Source: Bradyrhizobium cenepequi (GTDB lineage: Bacteria > Pseudomonadota > Alphaproteobacteria > Rhizobiales > Xanthobacteraceae). From it: a DNA stretch of 64,000 nucleotides. The position numbers and the translations under genes are program-made. The notes below the pieces were generated by a model. The model saw only the letters and a program-made list of their open reading frames with translations. It was not told where the DNA came from and made no database searches. The stretch is from assembly GCF_020329485.1 (NCBI RefSeq), contig NZ_JAGKJI010000028.1:1-64000 (forward strand), written 5' to 3'. Shown here piece after piece: positions 41,949 through 50,810 of the stretch; the first letter of the stretch is position 1; the number at the start of each line of letters is the position of its first letter.

Positions 41949-42033
41949 GCGGGTGTGGCGGAACTGGTAGACGCGCTGGATTTAGGTTCCAGTGACGAAA
42001 GTTGTGGGGGTTCGAGTCCCTCCACCCGCACCA
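41949..42033 (+). tRNA. tRNA-Leu (anticodon UAG)
   Basis: A complete 85-nt cloverleaf with a long variable arm. The acceptor stem is GCGGGTG (41949-41955) with CACCCGC (42023-42029), then discriminator A and encoded CCA. The anticodon stem CTGGA/TCCAG encloses loop TTTAGGT with anticodon TAG, which reads CUN leucine codons. The TTCGAGT T-loop is in place. Confidence 0.96.
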
Positions 42034-42189
42034 AGCGCTCATCCAGCGTTTGCATGATCCCTTTCTGGAGGGCTCGTCTCTTTTTTCGGGAGGCGGGTCA
42101 GCCGAACCACCGGCGCAGGCGTCGAGCCACGCGTCGAACCATTGACACAGTCGCGCCCGCAAGAGGCGCGACAGGAGCGGAAGAAGAAG

Positions 42190-43551
42190 ATGCAGGTCAC
42201 CGAGACCCTGAATGAGGGACTGAAGCACGAGTTCAAGATCAGCGTTCCCGCCACCGACCTCGACGCCAAGGCGGACGCGAAACTTGTCGACCTGAAGGAC
42301 AAGGTGCGCCTCAACGGTTTCCGTCCCGGCAAAGTGCCCGTCAGCCATCTCAAGAAGATCTACGGCCGTTCGGTGATGGCGGAGACCATCGACCAGACCA
42401 TCCGCGACACCAACACACAGATCTTCACCGACCGCGGCTTCCGCCTTGCGACCGAGCCGAAGATCACGATGCCGACGGAGCAGAAGGAGGTCGAGGAGCT
42501 GCTCGCCGGCAAGAGCGACCTGACCTACACGGTGTCGATCGAGGTCGTGCCGCCGATCACGCTCGCCGATTTCAAGACTTTCTCGGTCGAGAAGCCGGTC
42601 GCCGATGTGACTGACACCGACGTCGATGAAGCGATCAAGCGCATCGCCGATCAGGGCCGTCCCTATTCGGCCAAGAGCGAGGGGGCGAAGGCGGAGAACG
42701 GCGACCGCGTCACCATCAACTTCAAGGGCACCATCAACGGCGAAGCCTTCGAGGGCGGGACCGGCGAGGGCATCCAGGTCATGCTCGGCGCCGGCCAGTT
42801 CATCCCCGGCTTCGAGGAGCAGTTGATTGGCATCGGCGCAGGCGAGACCCGCACGCTGAAGGTCACTTTCCCGAAGAACTATGCCAGCGAAAAGCTCGCC
42901 GGCCAGCCGGCCGAATTCGAGACCACGGCGACCGCCGTGGAAGCGCCTGGCGAGACTGTGATCGACGACGAGTTCGCCAAGGCGCTCGGGCTGGAATCGC
43001 TCGACAAGTTGAAGGAAGCTGCGCGGGCGCGGCTGACGGCGGAATTCGCCGGCGCGACGCGTCAGCGCATCAAGCGTGCGCTGCTCGACCGGCTCGACGA
43101 GAACCACAAGTTCGAGGCGCCGCCGTCGCTGATCGACGAGGAGTTCAACCTGATGTGGAACTCGATCAAGGCGGAGATGGATTCCGCCGGCAAGACGTTT
43201 GCCGACGAGAACACCACCGAGGATGCCGCCAAGGAAGAGTACCGCAAGATTGCTGACCGCCGCGTGCGGCTCGGCCTTGTGCTGTCGGAGATCGGCGAGA
43301 AGAACAAAATCACGGTGTCCGACGATGAGGTCGGCCGCGCCGTGATCGAGCGCGCCCGCCAGTTGCCGGGCCGCGAGAAGGAGGTCTGGGACTTCTACCG
43401 CAACAACGCCCAGGCGCTCGCCCAGCTGCGTGCCCCGATCTACGAGGACAAGGTCGTCGACTTCATTCTCGAACTCGCCAACGTGACCGAGAAAAAGGTC
43501 TCGAAGGAAGACCTGTTCAAGGATGAAGACGCCGAGAAAACTGCGGCGTAG
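42190..43551 (+). CDS. tig: Trigger factor (ribosome-associated chaperone and prolyl isomerase)
   Basis: A 453-residue three-domain chaperone. The N-terminal ribosome-binding domain has the signature GFRPGKVPVSHLKKIYG (FRxGKxP, which contacts L23). The central FKBP-type isomerase domain runs from about residue 150 to 245 (GDRVTINFKGTINGEAFEGG, FIPGFEEQLIGIGAGE). The helical substrate cradle is C-terminal. I start at the ATG at 42190; an in-frame ATG at 42142 adds a lysine/arginine-rich, unconvincing leader. It heads the tig-clpP-clpX-lon protein quality set. A 7-bp stem (43594-43611, GCGACGG/CCGTCGC) without a T-tract follows. Confidence 0.97.
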   Translation: MQVTETLNEGLKHEFKISVPATDLDAKADAKLVDLKDKVRLNGFRPGKVPVSHLKKIYGRSVMAETIDQTIRDTNTQIFTDRGFRLATEPKITMPTEQKEVEELLAGKSDLTYTVSIEVVPPITLADFKTFSVEKPVADVTDTDVDEAIKRIADQGRPYSAKSEGAKAENGDRVTINFKGTINGEAFEGGTGEGIQVMLGAGQFIPGFEEQLIGIGAGETRTLKVTFPKNYASEKLAGQPAEFETTATAVEAPGETVIDDEFAKALGLESLDKLKEAARARLTAEFAGATRQRIKRALLDRLDENHKFEAPPSLIDEEFNLMWNSIKAEMDSAGKTFADENTTEDAAKEEYRKIADRRVRLGLVLSEIGEKNKITVSDDEVGRAVIERARQLPGREKEVWDFYRNNAQALAQLRAPIYEDKVVDFILELANVTEKKVSKEDLFKDEDAEKTAA

Positions 43552-43792
43552 TCCCGGCACTTCGTGTTAATGATGAACGGCGAAACCGGCCTGGCGACGG
43601 CATTCCGTCGCTAGGCGGGACCTGCCGAATCGGTTTGACTTGCCGCGTTCGGACCTAGCCATCTGTGCGGTCTTGCCGCCGCGAAAATGGCGCATATCTG
43701 AGCGCAACTTAACGCAGTCCTGCATCACGGGACGATTGTCCGTACGGGCCAGCCGACGGGCGTTCGGCCCCGCCAACTCCAGGGGTAATCCC

Positions 43793-44428
43793 ATGCGCGA
43801 TCCCGTCGAAACCTACATGAACCTCGTGCCGATGGTCGTCGAACAGACCAACCGCGGTGAGCGCGCCTACGACATCTTCTCGCGCCTGTTGAAGGAGCGC
43901 ATCATCTTCGTGACTGGCCCGGTCGAGGATGGCATGTCGACGCTGACCGTCGCGCAGCTCCTGTTCCTCGAGGCCGAGAATCCGAAGAAGGAAATCTCGA
44001 TGTACATCAACTCGCCTGGCGGCGTGGTGACATCGGGCCTTGCGATCTACGACACCATGCAGTTCATCCGCCCGCCGGTGTCGACGCTGTGCACCGGGCA
44101 AGCGGCCTCGATGGGATCGCTATTGCTCGCTGCCGGCGAGAAGGACATGCGCTTCACGCTGCCGAATTCACGCATCATGGTGCATCAGCCCTCCGGCGGC
44201 TTCCAGGGCCAGGCCACCGACATCATGCTGCACGCGCAGGAGATCCTGAATCTCAAGAAGCGGCTGAACGAAATCTACGTCAAGCACACCGGCCAGACCT
44301 ACAAGGCCATCGAGGAAGCGCTCGAGCGCGACAAGTTCCTCACGGCGGACGACGCGAAAGCGTTTGGTCTTGTCGACAAGGTGATCGACAAGCGCCCTGA
44401 CGATCCGGCTACGGCAAAAGCTGCGTAG
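43793..44428 (+). CDS. clpP: ATP-dependent Clp protease proteolytic subunit
   Basis: A 211-residue serine protease forming two stacked heptameric rings. The triad is intact: Ser106 in TGQAASMGSLL, His131 in IMVHQPSGGFQ and Asp180 in ALERDKFL. INSPGGVVTSGLAIYDTMQ is the oxyanion region. I use the ATG at 43793, supported by AGGGG. The frame opens earlier at 43640 without family support. A CTTG...CCATCT pair at 43639-43664 loosely resembles a heat-shock promoter. The partner ClpX gene follows. Confidence 0.96.
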   Translation: MRDPVETYMNLVPMVVEQTNRGERAYDIFSRLLKERIIFVTGPVEDGMSTLTVAQLLFLEAENPKKEISMYINSPGGVVTSGLAIYDTMQFIRPPVSTLCTGQAASMGSLLLAAGEKDMRFTLPNSRIMVHQPSGGFQGQATDIMLHAQEILNLKKRLNEIYVKHTGQTYKAIEEALERDKFLTADDAKAFGLVDKVIDKRPDDPATAKAA

Positions 44429-44857
44429 TGTTACGGGATCGCTTGCGCGATTTTAACGTTGACGACGAACTCCCTGTCGGCACACTCAGGCGACTGCGGT
44501 GCAGTATGCCCCGACTTGGGCAGAAAGTTCCGCTTTCGCATAGCGCTGTCGCGTGGCAATGTCGCAACGGCCGTGCGTTTTCGACAGGTATCCACGTGCG
44601 GAGTTTATAAATCACGGTATTGTCACGGTGCCAGGTAGGCCCCCGGTTAGCGAATTCTTGATAGTCGGGTGACAGCATGATTGGCTCTGGCGTATCGGAT
44701 GTAGTTGCGGGGAAGATTCGACTGAACCGCGATTCGCCAGATCAGTATTAAGTAGGGTCTTTTTTGGTACGGTTTTTGCTCTATCTACACCTAAAGTCCG
44801 GGCGGTACCGGAATGGGTCGATCGAGCGATGGGTTCGAACGGCGGACGGAGATAAGA
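44429..44857. other. Intergenic region between clpP and clpX
   Basis: No coding frame with native codon use is present in these 429 bp. The last 150 bp are AT-rich (TAAGTAGGG then TCTTTTTTGG) and probably hold the clpX promoter, but I cannot place -35 and -10 boxes with confidence. The short hairpin near 44437-44450 lacks a good T-tract. Confidence 0.4.
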
Positions 44858-46132
44858 ATGAGTAAGGTCGGCACGAGCGATTCCAAGAACACGCTATATT
44901 GCTCGTTCTGCGGCAAGAGCCAGCACGAAGTCCGCAAGCTGATCGCGGGTCCCACCGTTTTCATCTGCGACGAATGCGTCGAGCTCTGCATGGACATCAT
45001 CCGTGAGGAGAACAAGTCCTCGCTGGTGAAGTCGCGCGACGGCATCCCGACTCCGAAGGAAATCTGCAAGGTGCTGGACGATTACGTGATCGGCCAGAGC
45101 CATGCCAAGAAGGTGCTGTCGGTTGCCGTGCACAATCACTACAAGCGGCTCAATCATCAGACCAAGCACAACGACGTCGAGCTCGCGAAGTCGAACATCC
45201 TGCTGATCGGTCCGACCGGCTCGGGCAAGACGCTGCTGGCGCAGACGCTGGCGCGCATTCTCGATGTGCCCTTCACGATGGCGGACGCGACGACGCTGAC
45301 CGAAGCCGGCTATGTCGGTGAGGACGTCGAGAACATCATCCTGAAGCTGCTGCAGGCCGCCGACTACAACGTCGAGCGCGCGCAGCGCGGCATCGTCTAT
45401 ATCGACGAGATCGACAAGATCAGCCGCAAGTCGGACAATCCCTCGATCACGCGCGACGTGTCGGGCGAGGGCGTCCAGCAGGCACTGCTGAAGATCATGG
45501 AAGGCACGGTGGCTTCGGTTCCGCCGCAGGGCGGCCGCAAGCACCCGCAGCAGGAGTTCCTCCAGGTCGACACCACCAACATCCTCTTCATCTGCGGCGG
45601 CGCCTTCTCAGGCTTGGAGAAGATCATCTCTGCACGTGGCCGTTCGACCTCGATCGGCTTTGCGGCGCAGGTGCTCGCGCCGGAAGATCGCCGCACCGGC
45701 GAGATTTTCCGCCACGTCGAACCGGAGGATCTCTTGAAGTACGGCCTGATCCCGGAGTTCGTCGGCCGCCTGCCGGTGGTCGCGACGCTGGAGGATCTCG
45801 ACGAGACCTCGCTGAAGAAGATCCTGACCGATCCGAAGAACGCGCTGGTCAAGCAGTATCAGCGGTTGTTCGAGATGGAGAATATCGAGCTGACCTTCGC
45901 CGACGAGGCGCTTGGTGCGGTCGCCCGCAAGGCGATCGAGCGCAAGACCGGCGCCCGTGGGTTGCGCTCGATCCTGGAGAGTATCCTGCTCGAGACCATG
46001 TTCGATCTTCCGGGCCTGGAAGGCGTGGAAGAGGTCGTGATTTCGCGCGAAGTGGTCGAGGGAACGGCCCGTCCACTTTACATCTACGCGGATCGTTCCG
46101 ACCGCGCCGTCGAGAGCAGCGCGAGCGCGTGA
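44858..46132 (+). CDS. clpX: ATP-dependent Clp protease ATP-binding subunit ClpX
   Basis: A 424-residue hexameric AAA+ unfoldase that feeds substrates into ClpP. The N-terminal zinc domain has Cys15, Cys18, Cys37 and Cys40 (YCSFCGK, CDEC). Walker A is GPTGSGKT (118-125), the pore loop is AGYVGEDVEN, and Walker B is VYIDEIDKI. The IGF-type ClpP-docking loop is TSIGFAAQ. Sensor 2 is in KTGARGLRSI. GGAG precedes the chosen ATG; the 15 extra codons upstream are not conserved. In Alphaproteobacteria ClpXP drives cell-cycle proteolysis. A terminator hairpin follows. Confidence 0.97.
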   Translation: MSKVGTSDSKNTLYCSFCGKSQHEVRKLIAGPTVFICDECVELCMDIIREENKSSLVKSRDGIPTPKEICKVLDDYVIGQSHAKKVLSVAVHNHYKRLNHQTKHNDVELAKSNILLIGPTGSGKTLLAQTLARILDVPFTMADATTLTEAGYVGEDVENIILKLLQAADYNVERAQRGIVYIDEIDKISRKSDNPSITRDVSGEGVQQALLKIMEGTVASVPPQGGRKHPQQEFLQVDTTNILFICGGAFSGLEKIISARGRSTSIGFAAQVLAPEDRRTGEIFRHVEPEDLLKYGLIPEFVGRLPVVATLEDLDETSLKKILTDPKNALVKQYQRLFEMENIELTFADEALGAVARKAIERKTGARGLRSILESILLETMFDLPGLEGVEEVVISREVVEGTARPLYIYADRSDRAVESSASA

Positions 46133-46172
46133 TGCGCCCGCCGGCCGTCGCGGCCGGATGAGCGAAGATGCG

Positions 46173-46202
46173 ATGGCTGCCGGGATTTCCGGCGGCCATT
46201 TT
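46173..46202 (+). terminator. Terminator hairpin after clpX
   Basis: ATGGCTGCCGG-GATTT-CCGGCGGCCAT forms an 11-bp stem with one mismatch, followed by TTTT. It lies 40 bp past the clpX stop, separating clpX from lon. Confidence 0.75.
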
Positions 46203-46256
46203 GGCGTAGTTAATGACGCGCGTTTTATCCCGGATTTTCCGGTATTTCTAAGTTAC

Positions 46257-46295
46257 TTGACACCCCCATTGCCGATAGCCACCTAATGCTATCGG
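46257..46295 (+). promoter_or_regulatory. Putative lon promoter overlapped by an 8+8+8 inverted repeat
   Basis: CTTGACA (46256-46262) contains a perfect TTGACA and also fits the heat-shock -35 box. A -10-like CACCTAAT follows after a 17-bp spacer. That -10 candidate is exactly the 8-bp loop of a perfect inverted repeat, CCGATAGC (46272-46279) and GCTATCGG (46288-46295). A protein bound there would block polymerase. The site is about 155 bp before the lon start. The rest of the 46133-46447 gap shows only the clpX terminator. No regulator is known to me for this repeat, and it is not a CIRCE element. Confidence 0.5.
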
Positions 46296-46447
46296 TGACG
46301 AAAATTCATATCTTTAGATTCGTCGTCAGAAGATCCGAAACGAGAAGCGGCCGACGGCCGGGAGACGTCCGGATCATACCGGCACCTTGTGGTGGCCGCG
46401 CAAGCGAGCGGGCCGCGTGCAAGGGGGCACAACGAAAGGAATAGGCC

Positions 46448-48874
46448 ATGACAACCACAAAACCCCGGCCATCGATCGTCTACGGCGAAAGCCATTCTTA
46501 TCCGGTGCTGCCGCTCCGCGACATTGTCGTCTTCCCGCACATGATCGTGCCGCTCTTCGTCGGCCGCGAGAAGTCGATCCGCGCTCTTGAAGAAGTGATG
46601 AAGAACGACGCACTGATCCTGCTCGCGACGCAGAAGAATGCGTCCGACGACGATCCGGCGCCCGAGTCGATCTATGAGACGGGGACGCTCGCGAGCGTGC
46701 TGCAGCTCCTGAAGCTGCCCGACGGCACCGTGAAGGTGCTGGTCGAAGGGCTCGAGCGTGCGCGTGTCGAGAAATACTCCGACCGCAGCGAGTTCTACGA
46801 GGCGACCGCGGTCGCGCTCGCCGACACCGACGCCAATTCGGTCGAAGCCGAAGCCTTATCGCGCTCGGTCGTGTCCGATTTCGAGAGCTACGTGAAGCTG
46901 AACAAGAAGATCTCCGCCGAAGTCGTCGGCGTTGTTCAGGGGATCACTGATTTCGCCAAGCTCAGCGACAACGTCGCTTCGCATCTGGCGGTCAAGATCG
47001 CCGATCGCCAGTCCATCCTGGAGACGCTGTCGGTCACCCAGCGCCTGGAGAAGGTGCTTGGCCTGATGGAGAGCGAGATCTCGGTCTTGCAGGTGGAGAA
47101 GCGCATCCGCTCGCGCGTCAAGCGTCAGATGGAGAAGACCCAGCGCGAATATTATCTGAACGAGCAGATGAAGGCGATCCAGAAGGAGCTCGGCGACGAT
47201 GAAGGTCGCGATGAGCTGGCCGATCTGGAAGAGCGCATCAACAAGACCAAGCTGTCCAAGGAAGCGCGAGAGAAGGCGCAGCATGAGTTGAAGAAGCTGC
47301 GTCAGATGTCGCCGATGTCTGCGGAAGCGACCGTGGTGCGCAACTATCTGGACTGGCTGCTGTCGATCCCGTGGAACAAGAAGTCCAAGGTCAAGAAGGA
47401 CCTGGAAGCCGCGCAGGCGGTGCTGGACTCCGACCACTACGGGCTCGAGAAGGTCAAGGACCGCATCGTCGAGTATCTCGCGGTGCAGTCGCGCGCCAAC
47501 AAGCTGACCGGACCGATCCTGTGCCTGGTCGGGCCTCCCGGCGTCGGCAAGACCTCGCTCGGCAAGTCGATCGCGAGGGCGACGGGGCGTGAATTCGTGC
47601 GCGTCTCGCTTGGTGGCGTGCGCGACGAGGCCGAGATCCGCGGTCACCGCCGCACCTATATCGGCTCGATGCCCGGCAAGATCATCCAGTCGATGCGGAA
47701 GGCGAAGACCTCGAATCCGCTGTTCCTGTTGGACGAGATCGACAAGATGGGCGCCGACTTCCGCGGCGATCCGTCCTCGGCATTGCTCGAGGTCCTGGAC
47801 CCCGAGCAGAACTCGACCTTCAACGACCACTATCTGGAGGTCGACTACGACCTGTCGAACGTGATGTTCATCACGACCGCGAATACGCTCAATATTCCGG
47901 GCCCGCTGATGGACCGCATGGAGATCATCCGGATCGCAGGCTACACGGAGAACGAGAAAGTCGAGATCGCGCGCAAGCACCTGATCCCGAACGCGATCTC
48001 CAAGCACGGCCTGGACTCAAAGGAATGGTCGATCGACGACGATGCCTTGCTGCTGATGATCCGCCGCTACACCCGCGAAGCGGGCGTGCGCAACCTGGAA
48101 CGTGAGCTGTCGACACTGGCCCGCAAGGCGGTGAAGGAGCTGATGATCTCCAAGAAGAAGTCGGTAAAGGTCACCGAGAAGAACATTGAAGAGTTCCTCG
48201 GCGTGCCCAAGTACCGCTTCGGCGAGATCGAGAGCGAGGACCAGGTCGGCATCGTCACGGGTCTGGCCTGGACCGATGTCGGCGGCGAGCTGCTCACCAT
48301 CGAGGGCGTCATGATGCCTGGCAAGGGCAAGATGACGGTCACGGGCAACCTGCGCGACGTGATGAAGGAGTCGATTTCGGCGGCGGCGTCCTACGTTCGC
48401 TCGCGGGCGATCAACTACGGCATCGAGCCGCCGATGTTCGACCGACGCGACATCCACGTGCACGTGCCGGAGGGCGCAACCCCGAAGGATGGTCCGTCCG
48501 CCGGTGTCGCGATGGCCACCGCGATCATCTCGGTCATGACCGGTATCCCGGTTCGCCATGAGGTCGCAATGACCGGGGAGATCACGCTGCGCGGCCGTGT
48601 GTTGCCGATCGGCGGTCTGAAGGAGAAGCTCCTGGCTGCTGCCCGCGGCGGCATCAAGACGGTGCTGATCCCCGAGGACAATGCCAAGGATCTCACGGAG
48701 ATTTCCGATGCGATCAAGGGTGGCATGGATATCATCCCGGTCTCCCGTCTCGACGAGGTCGTCGCCAAGGCGTTGGTGCGGGTGCCCACACCGATCGTCT
48801 GGGATGAGGAGACCAAGGTCGACGTCAAGCCCGACACTGCCGAAGAAGCGGCGGGCGGCCTGACGGCGCACTGA
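46448..48874 (+). CDS. lon: ATP-dependent protease Lon (LonA)
   Basis: An 808-residue homohexameric AAA+ protease. The N-terminal substrate domain runs to about residue 310 and begins PVLPLRDIVVFPHMIVPLFV. Walker A is GPPGVGKT (362-369) and Walker B is LFLLDEIDKM. The serine-lysine dyad is Ser684 in PKDGPSAGVAMAT and Lys727 in GGLKEKLLAA, spaced as in E. coli Lon. AAAGGA supports the ATG. Together with ClpXP it degrades damaged and regulatory proteins. Intrinsic terminator follows. Confidence 0.98.
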   Translation: MTTTKPRPSIVYGESHSYPVLPLRDIVVFPHMIVPLFVGREKSIRALEEVMKNDALILLATQKNASDDDPAPESIYETGTLASVLQLLKLPDGTVKVLVEGLERARVEKYSDRSEFYEATAVALADTDANSVEAEALSRSVVSDFESYVKLNKKISAEVVGVVQGITDFAKLSDNVASHLAVKIADRQSILETLSVTQRLEKVLGLMESEISVLQVEKRIRSRVKRQMEKTQREYYLNEQMKAIQKELGDDEGRDELADLEERINKTKLSKEAREKAQHELKKLRQMSPMSAEATVVRNYLDWLLSIPWNKKSKVKKDLEAAQAVLDSDHYGLEKVKDRIVEYLAVQSRANKLTGPILCLVGPPGVGKTSLGKSIARATGREFVRVSLGGVRDEAEIRGHRRTYIGSMPGKIIQSMRKAKTSNPLFLLDEIDKMGADFRGDPSSALLEVLDPEQNSTFNDHYLEVDYDLSNVMFITTANTLNIPGPLMDRMEIIRIAGYTENEKVEIARKHLIPNAISKHGLDSKEWSIDDDALLLMIRRYTREAGVRNLERELSTLARKAVKELMISKKKSVKVTEKNIEEFLGVPKYRFGEIESEDQVGIVTGLAWTDVGGELLTIEGVMMPGKGKMTVTGNLRDVMKESISAAASYVRSRAINYGIEPPMFDRRDIHVHVPEGATPKDGPSAGVAMATAIISVMTGIPVRHEVAMTGEITLRGRVLPIGGLKEKLLAAARGGIKTVLIPEDNAKDLTEISDAIKGGMDIIPVSRLDEVVAKALVRVPTPIVWDEETKVDVKPDTAEEAAGGLTAH

Positions 48875-48900
48875 CCAGGACCGGATCGCTTGAACAACGA

Positions 48901-48924
48901 ACGGCGCCTTCGGGCGCCGTTTTT
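48901..48924 (+). terminator. Rho-independent terminator of lon
   Basis: ACGGCGCC-TTCG-GGCGCCGT is a perfect 8-bp stem with a stable UUCG tetraloop and TTTT after it, 27 bp past the lon stop. Confidence 0.93.
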
Positions 48925-48989
48925 GTTTATGGGAGGTTCGATCGCAGAAAGCGCGACAGAAATAAGGAGCAGGCGGAGACGAGGGTGCC

Positions 48990-49394
48990 ATGAAGATCGA
49001 CGGGCAATGCCACTGCGGCCTCGTGACCTATGAGGCCGATATCGATCCGGAGCGGGTGTCGATCTGCCACTGTACGGATTGCCAGATGCTGAGCGGCTCG
49101 CCTTACCGCGTCACCGTGATCTGCGCCGGCGAAGCAATACGCCTCACGGGCAAGTCGCCGAAAATCTATGGCAAGCCCGGCGACAACGGACGTATCCGCT
49201 TCCAGCATTTCTGCCCCGAATGCGGTTCCCCACTGTTTACGAGCGGGGAAGATGGCAGTCCCGAGGATTGGGGCATTCGCTGGGGCAGCATCCGCCAGCG
49301 CGACCAATTGCAGCCGCGACGGCAACTCTGGCGCCGCTCAGCCGCGCCCTGGATCAACGATCTCAATGCATTGCCGGGGCTTCCGACTGAATGA
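48990..49394 (+). CDS. GFA family protein (Mss4-like, glutathione-dependent formaldehyde-activating fold)
   Basis: A 134-residue protein with the zinc-binding cysteines of the GFA/CENP-V fold: GQCHCGLVTYEADID, then ICHCTDCQMLSGSPYR and later FCPECGSPLFTSG. The founding member condenses glutathione with formaldehyde, but most small relatives have no known role. Its start ATG lies 66 bp after the lon terminator, so it is a separate unit. No formaldehyde dehydrogenase is close by. The function is therefore left open. Confidence 0.88.
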   Translation: MKIDGQCHCGLVTYEADIDPERVSICHCTDCQMLSGSPYRVTVICAGEAIRLTGKSPKIYGKPGDNGRIRFQHFCPECGSPLFTSGEDGSPEDWGIRWGSIRQRDQLQPRRQLWRRSAAPWINDLNALPGLPTE

Positions 49395-49444
49395 TGGACC
49401 CCATCTTGCGTCTCGGGCCAGGGCAAGGGTAAAGAGGCGGCCGA

Positions 49445-49521
49445 GGGCGGTTAGCTCAGCTGGTTAGAGCATCTCGTTTACACCGAGAGGGTCGGGAGTT
49501 CGAATCTCTCACCGCCTACCA
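49445..49521 (+). tRNA. tRNA-Val (anticodon UAC)
   Basis: A 77-nt cloverleaf. The acceptor GGGCGGT pairs with ACCGCCT using a G-U first pair, then A and encoded CCA. Anticodon stem TCTCG/CGAGA encloses TTTACAC with anticodon TAC. The D-arm GCTCAGCTGGTTAGAGC and T-loop TTCGAAT are standard. Confidence 0.95.
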
Positions 49522-49668
49522 GCCTTCGCCCTGCGGGCTTCGGCTGGGCAAGCCAGGCGATGCGCACAGGGCGAAGGCTGTCGCGCCGAAGCTCGAAGAG
49601 CGAAGGCGGACTGGTGCGGCAGGTTCGTGCCGCACCGATGCAAATGCCTGTCGATGAATATCCCGATC

Positions 49669-50040
49669 TCATGCCGTCTTGGTGAACATCGTCAGGACGC
49701 CATCAGCGATGTTGATGGCAACGACTTGCGAGGAAGTCACGCCCTTCGACTTGAGCGCGGATACTGCCTGCGGGGTCGCGTCAATGGACTTCCGAAGTGA
49801 CTGCATGTCCTCATCGCTGGTCTGCGAGATGATTTCATCCACTTTCGACCGCACGGCCGGCTGCAGTTCCTTGACGTCGACAACCTGTATGCTCCGTATC
49901 ACGGTGCCGGGCTGAGACTGAGCAGGCGGTGACTCCGCTCCGCGTTGTTGCGAGGGGGCTCCCTGTGCCAGCACCAAAGCCGGAGTTCCCAGGCAGAGAG
50001 CTGCAATGATGGCGGACGCCGTAAAGATGCGCATGGTCAT
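49669..50040 (-). CDS. Periplasmic small protein of unknown function
   Basis: A 123-residue protein with a signal peptide (RIFTASAIIAALCLGTPALVLA, cut near 26). A low-complexity Pro/Gln/Ser stretch (residues 28-45) precedes a predicted helical domain (VDVKELQPAVRSKVDEIISQ, then DMQSLRKSIDATPQAVSALKSKG). It may be a soluble periplasmic protein. I do not recognise the family. Starts at 50040 or 50034 are both possible with AAGG nearby. It faces away from the following plus-strand gene. Confidence 0.65.
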   Translation of the reverse strand: MTMRIFTASAIIAALCLGTPALVLAQGAPSQQRGAESPPAQSQPGTVIRSIQVVDVKELQPAVRSKVDEIISQTSDEDMQSLRKSIDATPQAVSALKSKGVTSSQVVAINIADGVLTMFTKTA

Positions 50041-50217
50041 GCCTTTCCAGGTTGAGGAATAAACAAGTCCTAACCGTGAAATCTGGTTGGTATCTGCTTC
50101 TCATGTGGCCATTCGGTGAAAGCAATGCGGCTTCAATGCGCACGGCTGACGCTCACTGACGGATTGGCGATGCGCGCAACTGGGTGATATCATTGCGTGA
50201 AAACCCGGGAGCAGCCC

Positions 50218-50496
50218 ATGAGAGCCCTTGTTGCCGCCCTGATGATCGCGTTGATGGCCGGATCGGCGTTGGCGCAGAACGCCGTGCCGCGATACGGCGA
50301 CGTCGACAAGGACAAGAGTCCGTCGCAGAAGGAGGAGGAGCGCAAGGCCGAGCGCGCCTACCAGAGATCGCTGCGTAACATTCCCGACAAGGCGGGGCCC
50401 AGCGATCCCTGGGGCGCCGTACGCAGCGACAACGCGCCCCCATCGGCCGCCAATGCAACGCAGAGGAAATCCAAAACCGGCAGTGCTGCGAAATAG
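50218..50496 (+). CDS. Small secreted protein, unknown function
   Basis: A 92-residue protein starting MRALVAALMIALMAGSALA-QN, a textbook signal peptide. The mature part is charged (VDKDKSPSQKEEERKAERAY) and ends in a Ser/Asn/Lys-rich tail. GGGAG precedes the ATG at 50218, which I prefer to the GTG seven codons earlier. The YciI and methyltransferase genes follow within 10 bp and may be co-transcribed. No family is recognised. Confidence 0.65.
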   Translation: MRALVAALMIALMAGSALAQNAVPRYGDVDKDKSPSQKEEERKAERAYQRSLRNIPDKAGPSDPWGAVRSDNAPPSAANATQRKSKTGSAAK

Positions 50497-50504
50497 GCGC
50501 TGCA

Positions 50505-50810
50505 ATGAAATACTTCCTCTGCAAGCTTGTTCCGCCACGTCCGACCTTCCCTCAGGATATGACGCCGCGCGAGGCCGAGATCATGCAGGCCCACACGGCC
50601 TATTGCGGGGAACTGCTACGGACCGGCAAGGCGATCGTGTTCGGCCCCGTGGCCGATCCGGCCGGTGTCTGGGGGTTAGGCGTGCTGCAATTGCCTGACG
50701 ATGCCGATCCGCAGACCATCATCGCCAACGATCCCGTCATGAAGGCCGATGCCGGCTTCACCTATCAGGTGGTGCCGATGCCGCGGGCTGCAACGAAAGA
50801 GACCTGCTGA
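50505..50810 (+). CDS. YciI-like (YCII domain) protein
   Basis: A 101-residue YCII-fold protein: MKYFLCKLVPPRPTFPQDMT, IMQAHTAYCGELLRTGKAIV, and AVFGPVADP-type turn (VFGPVADPAGVWGLGVL) followed by DDADPQTIIANDPVMKADAG. The conserved histidine and aspartate of the family (here the His in QAHTAY and the Asp in ANDPVMKAD) are present. YciI relatives are suspected small-molecule binding or peroxidase-like proteins. It overlaps the methyltransferase by one base (TGATG), so the two are coupled. Confidence 0.85.
   Translation: MKYFLCKLVPPRPTFPQDMTPREAEIMQAHTAYCGELLRTGKAIVFGPVADPAGVWGLGVLQLPDDADPQTIIANDPVMKADAGFTYQVVPMPRAATKETC

Noticed and set aside
41818..43560. Upstream extension of the multicopper-oxidase frame through tRNA-Leu and the trigger factor gene
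   Set aside because: The extension is antisense to tig and crosses a tRNA; homology-like sequence starts only at 41817-41781.
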